From JAJFJD01 sp965228695 (GTDB lineage Bacteria > Pseudomonadota > Alphaproteobacteria > UBA8366), in contig CBDDIB010000002.1 of NCBI GenBank assembly GCA_965228695.1, positions 4,216,001-4,280,000 on the forward strand: 64,000 nucleotides of DNA, read 5' to 3'. Both the position numbers and the translations under genes were made by a program. The notes under the pieces are model-generated. The model was not told where the DNA came from and made no database searches. It saw only the letters and a program-made list of their open reading frames with translations. Below, piece after piece: positions 1 to 9,032 of this stretch (positions within the stretch are counted from its first letter, which is position 1; each line of letters begins with the position of its first letter).

Positions 1-50
1 TCGCGGCGCTCGCGACCGTGTTATGCGGCGCGATGGCAGAATCACACACA

Positions 51-1160
51 TTAGGATGCGCGACGGAACACTCCATGATGCACAGCCGAATGCAGAAAAG
101 ACCGGGCCAGAATTTCCCCGATATCGAGTGCCGCCGCCGTACCCGCCGGCCGGTCGAAACAGACGCGATTGACCATGACCCGATCGTTCGGCGCGTAGTT
201 CGCGGTGGAGAAGAAGATCGAGAGCCGCGCGTCGTCCTTCAACTGCTGGGACATCCATTGCCGTGTCACACCCTTGTGCGAATGAGGAAACGCGAAGGCG
301 ATGTCGTCTAGACCAAACGTGTCCGCCATGAAGTCGAGGCTGCGGCGCAGGTCACGCCGTCTATCCGTATCGTCGAGATGCGCGAACTTCGTGTGGTCGG
401 TGCCATGCGCGCCCAGCGAGAACCCGTCGCTTTGCAGCGCTCTCGCCTGCTGCGCGGTCAGAAACGGCCGTTCCGCATTCAAGACATCCTGCCAATCCAC
501 CTTCATCGCCGTGGCGCATTCGTCCACCCGGGCGCAATCGTCAGGCAGATGGACCGAAAAACGGCGCAACGCCTGACATATCGACTCCGCTGACGGCTCC
601 GGCCCGGATAGACCGAGCACCGCCCCGATGGCCCCGCGGCTGGCGGGCGAAATCCCGGATATACGAATCGATGTCAGTAGGTAGGAGCGCCGGTGACCGT
701 AAAACAAATACCGATTGTCCATCGCACGCGCCGTGGCGAAGAACGTCGCAGGGATGCCGCGCGCCTTCAGGATCGGCGCGATCACGTCCGCGGTTTCCCG
801 GAGTCCGTCATCAAAACTCAGGAAAGCCGGATAGTCGGGCAACGGCGCCCCATCGCGAAAATGCGCCACGACCTCGGGCAACGAAACGAACTCGAATCTC
901 TCCTGAAGGAAATCGAGCGATTGCCGGAACTCGGCAATCGTCGGCGCCCGGTATATTTCCGCCGTGAGCGGATTCGGCGTGTCGGCGACGATATGCCCGA
1001 ACAGCGAGGTCAAGCGACGCCGCAAGAACGGGCGAATTCGATCGAAGGTCGCGAAGGGCGATAGAGCGGTCTCGAGTCCTTTTTTTACCATCCAGCAATC
1101 CGCAAAACGGCGGCCGAGACCAACTTTGCGTTTTTCGTGAGCATTTTGGCTACGTGACAT
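51..1160 (-). CDS. Polysaccharide deacetylase family protein (NodB fold)
   Basis: Predicted metal-dependent carbohydrate esterase of the NodB/CE4 superfamily, which removes N- or O-acetyl groups from glycans. In the 369-residue product the substrate/metal Asp motif FDDG is at about 116-119 and the second motif HGTDH at about 252-256 supplies the two metal His. The first 55 residues are basic and lack a clear signal peptide, so a cytosolic or membrane-associated role is more likely than secretion. A WalW- or glycan-biosynthesis-type deacetylase is possible. The gene is divergent from the radical SAM gene across a gap of only 64 bp, so the two may share a control region. Family assignment is secure; substrate is unknown. 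Confidence 0.85.
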   Translation of the reverse strand: MSRSQNAHEKRKVGLGRRFADCWMVKKGLETALSPFATFDRIRPFLRRRLTSLFGHIVADTPNPLTAEIYRAPTIAEFRQSLDFLQERFEFVSLPEVVAHFRDGAPLPDYPAFLSFDDGLRETADVIAPILKARGIPATFFATARAMDNRYLFYGHRRSYLLTSIRISGISPASRGAIGAVLGLSGPEPSAESICQALRRFSVHLPDDCARVDECATAMKVDWQDVLNAERPFLTAQQARALQSDGFSLGAHGTDHTKFAHLDDTDRRRDLRRSLDFMADTFGLDDIAFAFPHSHKGVTRQWMSQQLKDDARLSIFFSTANYAPNDRVMVNRVCFDRPAGTAAALDIGEILARSFLHSAVHHGVFRRAS

Positions 1161-1224
1161 TCCGCGTTCGTACTAAACTAGTGAACATAACACCGCACAC
1201 ATAAACCATCCCGGATTTTCATTA

Positions 1225-2664
1225 ATGTCGTCCCGGCCCGCAGCGTTGGCACATCCCGTCCATATCCCCGTACCGAGCGCCGAAACATTCATCATCCCCG
1301 TTTCCGACAATCGGTTTATCGTCTACGCGCCGTTGCGCCGCGCCGCTTTCGTGGCCAATGCCCGGACGGTCAATTTCATCGCCGACTTACAACGCGGCGT
1401 CTATGATCCCGAGGCCGATCCGGACGGCGCCCTCGCCGATTTCCTCCGGCGGCTGGAAATCGTCGATGCCGGCCCGGAAGAAAAACCGATCACCACCTTC
1501 GCCGGCACGCCCAAACCGACCGCGGTCACGCTCTTCCTGACGACGGCCTGCAATCTTCGCTGCTCTTACTGCTATGCCAGCGCGGGTGACACGCCGGTGC
1601 AGACCATGCCGCTCGACGTCGCGAAGCGCGGCATCGACTTCGTCATCGCCAATGCGGTGGAGCAACGGCAATCGCATATCGAGGTCGCCTACCATGGCGG
1701 CGGCGAACCGACCGTCAATTGGCTGACCTTGAGCGAGTCATTCGCCTACGCGCGGGAGGAAACGAGGCGGCACGGCTTGGGTTTGAGCGCCGCCGCCGCC
1801 ACGAATGGCGTTCTAAGTCCGGCCAAAATCGATTGGATCATCGAGAATTTGGACAATGTCAGCCTGTCCTTCGACGGGTTGCCGGCACTACAAGACAAAC
1901 ACCGCCCCACCGTGGGCGGCCAGGGATCGAGCGACCACGTCTTGCGGACCCTCCGTCAATTCGACAATGCCGGGTTCGACTACGGCCTGCGCCTGACCGT
2001 GACCGCGGATCAAATCCCCCATCTGCCCGACGCCGCCGCCTACATATTCTCGCGATTCAGGCCGCTTCGGGTGCAGGTCGAACCGGCCTATCAGCTCGGC
2101 CGCTGGACCGAGGCGGCTTCCGCCGAGACCGAGGCCTTTATCGAATCCTACCGGACCGCGCAGCGCATCGCCAAGGCACATGATGCCGAGATCAGCTACT
2201 CCGGGGCACGGCTCGGCGCCCTGACCAATCACTTCTGCGGCGTGACGCAAGACAGCTTCTGCCTCTCGCCGGACGGCAACGTCTCCGGCTGCTACGAAGT
2301 GTTCAGCGAGGACGCGTCGCTTGCCGATACATTCTTCTACGGCAAACCGACGGGTGATGGGGGATACGCTTTCGATCTCAACATCCTGAACAATCTCCGA
2401 AACCAGGCGGTCGAGCATCGGGACTATTGCAACGGCTGCTTCGCGAAATGGAGCTGCGCCGGCGACTGCTACCACAAGGCCATCGCGCAAACGGGCTCGA
2501 CGGAATTCGATGGATCGGACCGCTGCCACATCACGCGGGAGTTGACCAAGGACCAAATACTCACCGCGATCCTCGACGCCGGCGGCGTTTTCTGGCACGG
2601 CGCCCCCGAAGAACCGCTCCCCGGCATGACCGAAGAGGCCCTGATGGAGGCGGCATATGACTGA
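1225..2664 (+). CDS. Radical SAM/SPASM domain protein (putative peptide/protein maturase)
   Basis: The 479-residue product has the radical SAM cluster motif CNLRCSYC (Cys 109, 113, 116), a GGGEPT segment near 159, and a C-terminal SPASM region with many Cys (CGVTQDSFC, CNGCFAKWSC, CAGDC, DRC) for auxiliary Fe-S clusters. The roughly 100-residue N-terminal region before the SAM domain resembles the leader-recognition extensions of RiPP maturases, though this cannot be proved by eye. Such enzymes typically install thioether or other crosslinks, or formylglycine, in a partner polypeptide. The stop codon overlaps the start of the next gene by 8 bp, so the WD40 protein is the obvious candidate substrate. 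An anaerobic sulfatase-maturase role is less likely because the only sulfatase lies about 11 kb away. Confidence 0.85.
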   Translation: MSSRPAALAHPVHIPVPSAETFIIPVSDNRFIVYAPLRRAAFVANARTVNFIADLQRGVYDPEADPDGALADFLRRLEIVDAGPEEKPITTFAGTPKPTAVTLFLTTACNLRCSYCYASAGDTPVQTMPLDVAKRGIDFVIANAVEQRQSHIEVAYHGGGEPTVNWLTLSESFAYAREETRRHGLGLSAAAATNGVLSPAKIDWIIENLDNVSLSFDGLPALQDKHRPTVGGQGSSDHVLRTLRQFDNAGFDYGLRLTVTADQIPHLPDAAAYIFSRFRPLRVQVEPAYQLGRWTEAASAETEAFIESYRTAQRIAKAHDAEISYSGARLGALTNHFCGVTQDSFCLSPDGNVSGCYEVFSEDASLADTFFYGKPTGDGGYAFDLNILNNLRNQAVEHRDYCNGCFAKWSCAGDCYHKAIAQTGSTEFDGSDRCHITRELTKDQILTAILDAGGVFWHGAPEEPLPGMTEEALMEAAYD

Positions 2665-4609
2665 CGCCCCACACTTCAAACTCGCCCGGGTCTATGACGA
2701 CGGATCATCCGAACCCGCCGAGATCGTGCCATTGCTGGAAATTCCGCAGGACACGGATATGGGCCGCCGCGGCTTTCTGGGGATGGGTGCCGTCTTGGGT
2801 GCGGGCATCGCGGCGACCGGGGCCATCGCAACCATGCCGGATGCTGCAGAGGCGGCCGACAAAAAGAAAAAGAAGAAATCCGCAAAAAGGAAACCGAAGA
2901 AGAAAAAGCCCGGCCCCCTCGCCGCCCACATCGGAACCGTTCGATCCGTTGACCTGTCGGCGGACGGTAAATTCATCGCAACCGGCGGCGACGACAAGCT
3001 CGTCAAAATCTGGAGCATGCCGGACGGAAAACGCGTTCATACGCTGAAAGGCCACGGTCAGCGCATCACCGCGGTCGCCCTGTCCCCGTCCGGCGAATTC
3101 CTCATTTCGGCCGCGAACGAGCGGGTCACCCTCATCTGGCAGATTCCCCAAGAGGACACCAAATCCAAGCCAACATCGGTGCGGAAATATCTCAGGTCCT
3201 CCTCCGTCGCGGTGGCTGACGACGAGAGCTACGCCCTTGCGGGGCTGACCAGCGGCCAGATCAAGATCCTGGACCTGCCGGGCGGAAAAGTCCGCAAAAC
3301 CCTGACCGGACACGGCGGAACGGTGCGTGGGCTGCAGTTTTCCGCGGACGGCGAGATCCTCATGTCATGGTCGACAACGTCGGTGCGGCTTTGGTCGATG
3401 CCGGAAGGCCGGCCGCTGCGCGCCTTCACCGTGGACAAGCAGGATCCCGTCAGCGCCGCAGAGATCACGCCGGATGGCAGTTATCTCTCGGTCGCAACCC
3501 TGAAGGGCAGCGCGACCATCCCGGCGCTGAGCGGGCTGATGCCTCTGCTCGACGCGATGCCGTTTACCGCCCCGACCGAGACTCAAGGCCGACGCCTTCC
3601 CGTCGTGCCGGCAGGCGGCAAATATAGCAACGTCTTGTCGCTGACGTCGGGGGTCGAGAGCGATTGGTTCGCGGCCGGTACCAAGTCCAAAACGGTCCGG
3701 CTTTGGCCCGCCGATTCCGCCGAGAAAAAGAGGATCCTCCGAAAACACACGAAACCGGTGACCGCGCTGACGCCCACGCCGAACGGGAAGCATCTATTGT
3801 CGGGATCGCGCGATAAGTCGGTGGTCCTGTGGACGATGCCGGACGGGAAATTCGATGCTTCGCTGCAAGGCCATCCGTCATCGGTCCGGGATATCGCGGT
3901 CACGCCGGACAGCCGCTACGCCGCGGTCTCATCCGCCGGTTCGGTGGTGATCTGGAATCTGGAGAAACGCCAGATCCACACCCATCTGTTCGACCCGGAC
4001 TCGACACGCAAGGGCACCGAGGCACAGTCCTACAACGTCTTCGACAAGACCACCGGGCAATGGATCACCTATACCCTACCCTGCGGCTCGCCGATCCCGC
4101 CGGGCGCGGTCTGCACCTGCAACTGCGTCCCAGGCCGCCACTATGTCACGGCGCCCAAGAAACGCACTCGCCCGACCTACCGTCGCGGCCGGACCTATTG
4201 CAGCTGCAATAAGGTCTGCGTATGCATCCCCGTCTGTCAGGCCCACCAAATCCTGGACACGCGACCGGCGGTCCGGACGATTGCCGAGGAGATTCTCTGC
4301 GTCATGGGCGAGGACGAATTCGACTATATGGAATGGGCCGCGGCGTCGGCTCCGCCGCCCGTGACCGATCGCATCCGCGCGGTCATGCACCAGATCAAAG
4401 ACGGGCGAACGCCGAACCCAAGCGCCTGGCCGGATGTGCCGACCTGCGAATCCTTGATGGAAGACAGCGAACCGGTGGTGGCTCTGATGGCGGCGCAGAT
4501 GCTCGACCTGCGCTGCGATTGCGCGCCGCCGTTAAATGCCGCAACGCGCCGTCGCATGCGAGCGCTGCTCGATACCGCGCCATCGATGTACTGGCGCAAC
4601 CGAAGCTGA
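2657..4609 (+). CDS. Tat-signal WD40 beta-propeller protein with lysine tract and cysteine-rich segment
   Basis: A 650-residue protein, translationally coupled to the radical SAM gene. In order: a 36-residue acidic leader; a twin-arginine signal (RRGFLGMG, RR at 37-38) with hydrophobic core and likely cleavage near AEA (about 66); a lysine tract (68-84); WD40 repeats (about 90-455; units such as KIWSMPDGK, VVLWTMPDGK, VVIWNLEK); then a cysteine cluster at about 474-530 holding nine Cys (PCGSPIPPG, CTCNC, CSCNKVCVC, IPVC); and a C-terminal helical region with further Cys. The region ahead of the RR pair is unusually long for a Tat signal. I infer that the Cys cluster is modified by the upstream enzyme before Tat export; no function is known. 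It is convergent with the next gene with no spacer. Confidence 0.8.
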   Translation: MTDAPHFKLARVYDDGSSEPAEIVPLLEIPQDTDMGRRGFLGMGAVLGAGIAATGAIATMPDAAEAADKKKKKKSAKRKPKKKKPGPLAAHIGTVRSVDLSADGKFIATGGDDKLVKIWSMPDGKRVHTLKGHGQRITAVALSPSGEFLISAANERVTLIWQIPQEDTKSKPTSVRKYLRSSSVAVADDESYALAGLTSGQIKILDLPGGKVRKTLTGHGGTVRGLQFSADGEILMSWSTTSVRLWSMPEGRPLRAFTVDKQDPVSAAEITPDGSYLSVATLKGSATIPALSGLMPLLDAMPFTAPTETQGRRLPVVPAGGKYSNVLSLTSGVESDWFAAGTKSKTVRLWPADSAEKKRILRKHTKPVTALTPTPNGKHLLSGSRDKSVVLWTMPDGKFDASLQGHPSSVRDIAVTPDSRYAAVSSAGSVVIWNLEKRQIHTHLFDPDSTRKGTEAQSYNVFDKTTGQWITYTLPCGSPIPPGAVCTCNCVPGRHYVTAPKKRTRPTYRRGRTYCSCNKVCVCIPVCQAHQILDTRPAVRTIAEEILCVMGEDEFDYMEWAAASAPPPVTDRIRAVMHQIKDGRTPNPSAWPDVPTCESLMEDSEPVVALMAAQMLDLRCDCAPPLNAATRRRMRALLDTAPSMYWRNRS

Positions 4610-6445
4610 TTATTTAACCGGCGATACCCCGCGATCATAGGCGCGCCGGGCCCGCTGAAGCCCGGCGGAAACGACGGACGCATCCAGTTTTAGGTCCTGA
4701 TACGCCGCCTCTGCGGCACCATAGGCCTCGATGCTCTGCTTCAAGACGCTTCTGTCCTTACCAAAACGCGCCCGCAGTTCCAGCAGATATCCGAGGTTGT
4801 TGAGCGCCATCGCCTGGGCCACGCGATCCATCCTGCCGTCGAGCAATTCGATGGCGCGTTCGGTATGCTGCTGAGCCTCTTCGAGCTTTCTCGCGTTGCG
4901 GTCCCGTTCCGCCGCCGTCGCTAGAAGGACGGCGAGGTTGTAATGCGCCAACGGCGCGCTCGCTTTCGCCGGTCGGTCCGCAATCAAAGCCCGCAGGCGA
5001 TCAATCGCATCCTTGCGGCTTTTCAGCGCCTGAGCATGACCGCCCCGACGCGCTTCGCCCAACGCGCGCACAAGTTCGGCTTCGGCCCAGCGTTCCGGGT
5101 GATCGGTCTTCGTCCAGATTGACTGAACCGCCGAGACCGCCTTTGCCGCGCGTTCGAAATGTTTCTTGCCGGGTTCCATCGAGTCGGCGAGGAAATCGGC
5201 GCGCGCCTTCGCGAGGGTCCTTTCCGCCCAGACCGCCGGCTGTTTGCCGCGATCGACCGCCTTTAGGGAATGTTCGAACCACCGTCTCGCCTTCTTCAGA
5301 TCGGAGATGGCCCGGAGCCGGCGACCAATTTCAGTCTGCGCCAACCCCGCCTGGAAACGCAGATTCCCTTTCAACACACGATCCGTCTTCGACCGGATTT
5401 CTCGGAGCGCCGCTCGGAATTGTTTGATCGCCGCGCCCTGCATTGCAGGGCCCGGTTCACGGGCGCCGATCGCCATCATCGCCTTGCCCAATTCCAGACG
5501 AATGACCGCGCGCGTTCTGGTCCGGGACCGGCGACTGTATTGGTTGAGCGTGCGTTGAAACAGGTCGACGCTGCGGGTCAACCGGTCCGCGCCGGCTTCT
5601 TTCTCGCCCAGCAGAAAGAGTGTCTGCGCAAGCCGGAACTCAACGGAATTCGCATATCCCCGGACGTGGATTGACGATGAACGCGACCGCGGCATGGCGA
5701 GTACCAGCACCAACGCCTGCTCCGCTTCCTTCAGAATGGCGTCGTCTTCCGCCTCTCTACCGAAGTGAAACGCGGCCATACCGAAGCTTCGCGCAAGCCG
5801 GTATCGAGCCTTCGGATCGGCCAGGCCATCGGATGCCGAGGAAAGGTCCTGCAAGGGACGCAACACTTTGTAGACGGTTTTCGACGCAGGGACGTCAAGG
5901 TTGCCGCTCGGCCCGTAATTCTTCGCGATCGATCCGAAGACCTGTGCGATAAACTTGCGCGGCTCATCTTCCGCATCTTTCTCACGAAATCGGAATGTCG
6001 TAACCGACCCATAAACCGCGCCGTCTTTATCCTCGGACATTCCGCTTAAGAGATAGACAGTCGCACTGTTCGAATAGCGCCGTCCCCAAACCACCGCATC
6101 GACGCCTTTCGTCGCCAAGATGGCCCGGTGCTCCGGTTTCAGCACTCTTCCATTGCCACGGTCGGTGCCCGGAGAGGGTAAAATGTCGCACCTGTGCGAT
6201 ATGGAAAGCGCCGCATTCGCGTCGAGCCCTTGCCGCAACCGGTCGGAATACTCGCCGAAGAAATCGTTGGCGAACTGCGCGACGACGATGCGGTGTCCTG
6301 CCGTCTGGTCCTTGGCGGCGCGAACTTTCTCCTCGGACATGCAGGCAATCTGCCCGGGCGCGGGCACGACATCGTTGCTCGCGAGCAGCGCGTACAGGCC
6401 GGCGGACACCACCAGGACCGCAACCATGGTGTATAGAACCCGCAT
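4610..6445 (-). CDS. Membrane-anchored helical (TPR-like) repeat protein
   Basis: The 611-residue product starts with a single hydrophobic segment (about 5-25, LYTMVAVLVVSAGLYALLAS) that should anchor it in the inner membrane with the rest outside. Residues about 45-200 hold a globular domain (starting near HRIVVAQFANDFF). From about 210 onward it consists of Ala/Leu/Arg-rich amphipathic helices with TPR-like spacing (for example AHYNLAVLLATAAERD and ALNNLGYLLELRARFG). No catalytic motif is evident. It is tail-to-tail with the WD40 gene with no intervening base, which suggests but does not prove a linked extracytoplasmic function. I do not recognise a named family beyond the repeat class. Confidence 0.7.
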   Translation of the reverse strand: MRVLYTMVAVLVVSAGLYALLASNDVVPAPGQIACMSEEKVRAAKDQTAGHRIVVAQFANDFFGEYSDRLRQGLDANAALSISHRCDILPSPGTDRGNGRVLKPEHRAILATKGVDAVVWGRRYSNSATVYLLSGMSEDKDGAVYGSVTTFRFREKDAEDEPRKFIAQVFGSIAKNYGPSGNLDVPASKTVYKVLRPLQDLSSASDGLADPKARYRLARSFGMAAFHFGREAEDDAILKEAEQALVLVLAMPRSRSSSIHVRGYANSVEFRLAQTLFLLGEKEAGADRLTRSVDLFQRTLNQYSRRSRTRTRAVIRLELGKAMMAIGAREPGPAMQGAAIKQFRAALREIRSKTDRVLKGNLRFQAGLAQTEIGRRLRAISDLKKARRWFEHSLKAVDRGKQPAVWAERTLAKARADFLADSMEPGKKHFERAAKAVSAVQSIWTKTDHPERWAEAELVRALGEARRGGHAQALKSRKDAIDRLRALIADRPAKASAPLAHYNLAVLLATAAERDRNARKLEEAQQHTERAIELLDGRMDRVAQAMALNNLGYLLELRARFGKDRSVLKQSIEAYGAAEAAYQDLKLDASVVSAGLQRARRAYDRGVSPVK

Positions 6446-6479
6446 TCACACGCCCCCTTTAGGCCAAGGACCGACCGAT

Positions 6480-6725
6480 CTATCCGCCGGCGATTTGCGG
6501 CAGCAGATGCACCTCGCTCTCCGGCTCGATTGGTTCGAGCCAGGCGTCCTGGTAAATCTGTCCGTCGATCGCGACCGCGAGACCGTCCTCAAGATGCGGC
6601 TTCAAAGTCGGGTGGCGATCACTTAGCATGGTGAACAACTGCCGGACTGTCCGCGCATCGAGATCGAATTCGGCCTCGCCGCCGGTATATTGCCGAAGAT
6701 TGCCCATCAAGACGATATGCGCCAC
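6480..6725 (-). CDS. MoaD/ThiS family sulfur carrier-like protein
   Basis: An 81-residue ubiquitin-fold protein ending in Gly-Gly (PQIAGG), the C-terminus that is adenylated and thiocarboxylated in MoaD and ThiS. The spacing of hydrophobic strands (HIVLMGNLRQY at the N-terminus, EVHLLPQIAGG at the end) fits the family. It is the last gene of the molybdenum hydroxylase operon, starting 13 bp after the large-subunit stop. A role in molybdopterin sulfuration or in delivering sulfur for this hydroxylase is plausible from context. No MoaE, MoeB or ThiF partner is nearby, so a dedicated carrier for another sulfur reaction is also possible. Confidence 0.75.
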   Translation of the reverse strand: MAHIVLMGNLRQYTGGEAEFDLDARTVRQLFTMLSDRHPTLKPHLEDGLAVAIDGQIYQDAWLEPIEPESEVHLLPQIAGG

Positions 6726-6738
6726 GGCACCCGTCCGG

Positions 6739-9030
6739 TCAGCCGCCGTCGCGCGTTTCGATCGCTTTCAGCACTTTCGGCGGCGACATCGGCAACTCGG
6801 TGAAGCGGATGCCGGTCGCATCCTCCATCGCGTTGGCGATCGCGGCCATAGGCGGCACGATCGGCGTTTCGCCGACCCCGCGAACGCCGTAAGGATGCCG
6901 GGGATTGGGCACCTCGACGATGACCGTGTCGATCATCGGCACGTCCGATGCGACGGGGATCCGATAGTCGAGGAAACCGGGATTCTGCATCCGGCCGTCC
7001 TCGCCGTAGATGTATTCCTCGTTGAGCGCCCAGCCGATGCCCTGCACGGCGCCGCCCTGATATTGCCCTTCGACGTAACTGGGATGAATGGCCCGGCCCG
7101 CGTCCTGCAGCACGGTGTAGCGCAGGATCGTGACGCGGCCGGTTTCCTCGTCGACTTCCAGGTCCACCATATGGGTGCCGAAGCTGGGCGCGGCGCCCTT
7201 GGCGTTGATCCGGGCCGCACCGCCGATCGGTCCGCCGGTCTTTCCCGCCATGTCGGCGATCTCCGCCAGCGAGAGCGGATCGAACTTGCCGGCATTGTCC
7301 CCGGCCGGCTTGGCATGTCCGTCTTCCCAGATCACGGCGTCTTCGGGAATCTCCCAGATCTTCGCCGCGCGGGCGCACATTTCCTTGATCGCCTCGTCCG
7401 CCGCCTCCACCGCGGCCATGCCGCTGGAGAAAGTCGCGCGGCTGCCGCCGGTCAGGAAGTTGTAGCCGAGCGAACTGGTGTCCGCGATCAACGGCCGAAC
7501 TTTTTCCGGCTCGATGCCCAACCGTTCCGCCGTCATCAGCGCCAAGGATGCGCGCGAACCGCCGATATCCGGCGTCCCCGCCATCAGCGTCGCCGAGCCG
7601 TCTTCGTTGATGTTCAACGTCACGCAGGTCTCGCCGCCGATGTTGAACCAGAAGCCCGACGCGATGCCGCGGCCCTGCCCCGGCTTCAGCGGCGTGTTGT
7701 AGTGTTCGTGGGCCTTGGCTTGTTCCAACGTTTCGACAAGACCGATCGGACCGAACTTGGGGCCGTAGGCGGCATGCGTGCCTTCCTTGGCCGCATTCTG
7801 AAGCCGGAACTCCAGCGGGTCCTTACCGAGCTTCTTGGCCAATTCATCGACCACCGATTCCGTCGCGTATTCGGAAATCGGCCCGCCGGGCGCCCGGTAG
7901 GCCGCGACCTTGGGCCGGTTGGTCACCACGTCGTAGCCGACGGTCTTCACATTCTCCAGATCGTAGGGCGCGAAGGCGCACATGCAGCCGGGCTGCACCG
8001 GCGACCCTTGAAACGCACCCGCCTGATATTTAAGCACCGCTTCCGCCGCGGTAATACGCCCGTCCTTCGTCGCGCCCATCTTGACCCAGATGTTGGCGCC
8101 CGAGGTCGGCCCCGTCGCGCGGAACACATCGTCCCGGGACATCACCATCTTGACCGCGTGACCGGTTTTCTGGGACAGCGCCAGCGCCAGCGGTTCGAGA
8201 TAGACAACGGTCTTGCCGCCGAACCCGCCGCCGATTTCCGAAGCGGTAACGCGAATCTTCGAGACATCCAGATTGAGCAGCCGGGCGCAATGCGTCCGCA
8301 CCACGTAATGCCCTTGGGTGCTGCACCACAAATCGGCCTGGCCGTCTTCCGACATGCTCGCGACGCAGGCATGCGGTTCGATATAGCCCTGATGGACGGG
8401 CTTGGTGTTGAACTCCCGCTCGACGATCACGTCGGCCTCGGCGAAGCCCTTCTCGACATCGCCGAGCGTGAACTCCACCCGCTTGCTGACGTTCGACGCG
8501 GCGTCGGGCTTCGGATCGACGCCTTCGGTCATCATGTCGTCATGCAGCAACGGGGCGTCCGACGCCATCGCCGCCACGACGTCGATGACATGCGGCAGCA
8601 CCTCATACTCGACGTCGATCAGCCGCAACGCCTTGCGGGCAATCGAACTGCTGATCGCCGCAACGGCCGCCACGGCATGCCCCTCGTACAGCACCTTCTC
8701 GCGCGCCATCACGTTGCGCACGATATCGCGGTAGTTGACGAGCATTTCGCCCGCGGGAACGAATTCGGACTCCATGTCCTGAAAATCGTCCCGCGTGATC
8801 ACCGCCTTCACGCCGGCAAGCGCTTCCGCCTTCGACGTATCGATCGAAACAATCCGCGCATGCGGATGCGGGCTGCGCAGCACCTGCCCGGTCAACATAC
8901 CCGGCAGATGCAGGTCCGCGCCGAACTTCGCCCGACCCGTGACCTTGTCGACCCCGTCCGGGCGAACCGGCCGGGTCCCGACGTATTTCAGATCTTGATC
9001 GTTATCGTCGAGTTTCAGCGCTTGCGACAT
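6739..9030 (-). CDS. Xanthine dehydrogenase-family molybdopterin-binding subunit
   Basis: Large catalytic subunit (763 residues) of a molybdenum hydroxylase; members hydroxylate heterocycles, aldehydes or CoA esters using water. Visible family hallmarks are the cofactor loop GGGFGGK, an AYRAPGG segment at the active site, and the GVGET segment carrying the catalytic Glu near the C-terminus. The active-site loop is neither the AYRCSFR of true CO dehydrogenase nor the AYRGAGR of its form II relatives, so CO oxidation is unlikely. Substrate specificity cannot be read from the sequence. It follows the [2Fe-2S] subunit with a 2-bp gap and belongs to one operon with the FAD subunit and the MoaD-like gene. 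Confidence 0.92.
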   Translation of the reverse strand: MSQALKLDDNDQDLKYVGTRPVRPDGVDKVTGRAKFGADLHLPGMLTGQVLRSPHPHARIVSIDTSKAEALAGVKAVITRDDFQDMESEFVPAGEMLVNYRDIVRNVMAREKVLYEGHAVAAVAAISSSIARKALRLIDVEYEVLPHVIDVVAAMASDAPLLHDDMMTEGVDPKPDAASNVSKRVEFTLGDVEKGFAEADVIVEREFNTKPVHQGYIEPHACVASMSEDGQADLWCSTQGHYVVRTHCARLLNLDVSKIRVTASEIGGGFGGKTVVYLEPLALALSQKTGHAVKMVMSRDDVFRATGPTSGANIWVKMGATKDGRITAAEAVLKYQAGAFQGSPVQPGCMCAFAPYDLENVKTVGYDVVTNRPKVAAYRAPGGPISEYATESVVDELAKKLGKDPLEFRLQNAAKEGTHAAYGPKFGPIGLVETLEQAKAHEHYNTPLKPGQGRGIASGFWFNIGGETCVTLNINEDGSATLMAGTPDIGGSRASLALMTAERLGIEPEKVRPLIADTSSLGYNFLTGGSRATFSSGMAAVEAADEAIKEMCARAAKIWEIPEDAVIWEDGHAKPAGDNAGKFDPLSLAEIADMAGKTGGPIGGAARINAKGAAPSFGTHMVDLEVDEETGRVTILRYTVLQDAGRAIHPSYVEGQYQGGAVQGIGWALNEEYIYGEDGRMQNPGFLDYRIPVASDVPMIDTVIVEVPNPRHPYGVRGVGETPIVPPMAAIANAMEDATGIRFTELPMSPPKVLKAIETRDGG

Positions 9031-9032
9031 GC

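Noticed and set aside
1225..2664. Radical SAM enzyme as the maturase of the window's sulfatase
   Set aside because: The sulfatase is about 11 kb away on the other strand, whereas the WD40 gene overlaps the maturase gene directly.
2860..2915. The AAAAAG-rich run in the WD40 gene as a frameshift or slippage site
   Set aside because: The lysine tract keeps frame into clear WD40 repeats on both sides, so it is coding, although it could be slippage-prone.
6739..9030. Calling the large subunit CO dehydrogenase (CoxL)
   Set aside because: The active-site loop reads AYRAPGG, not AYRCSFR of form I or AYRGAGR of form II, so CO oxidation is not supported.
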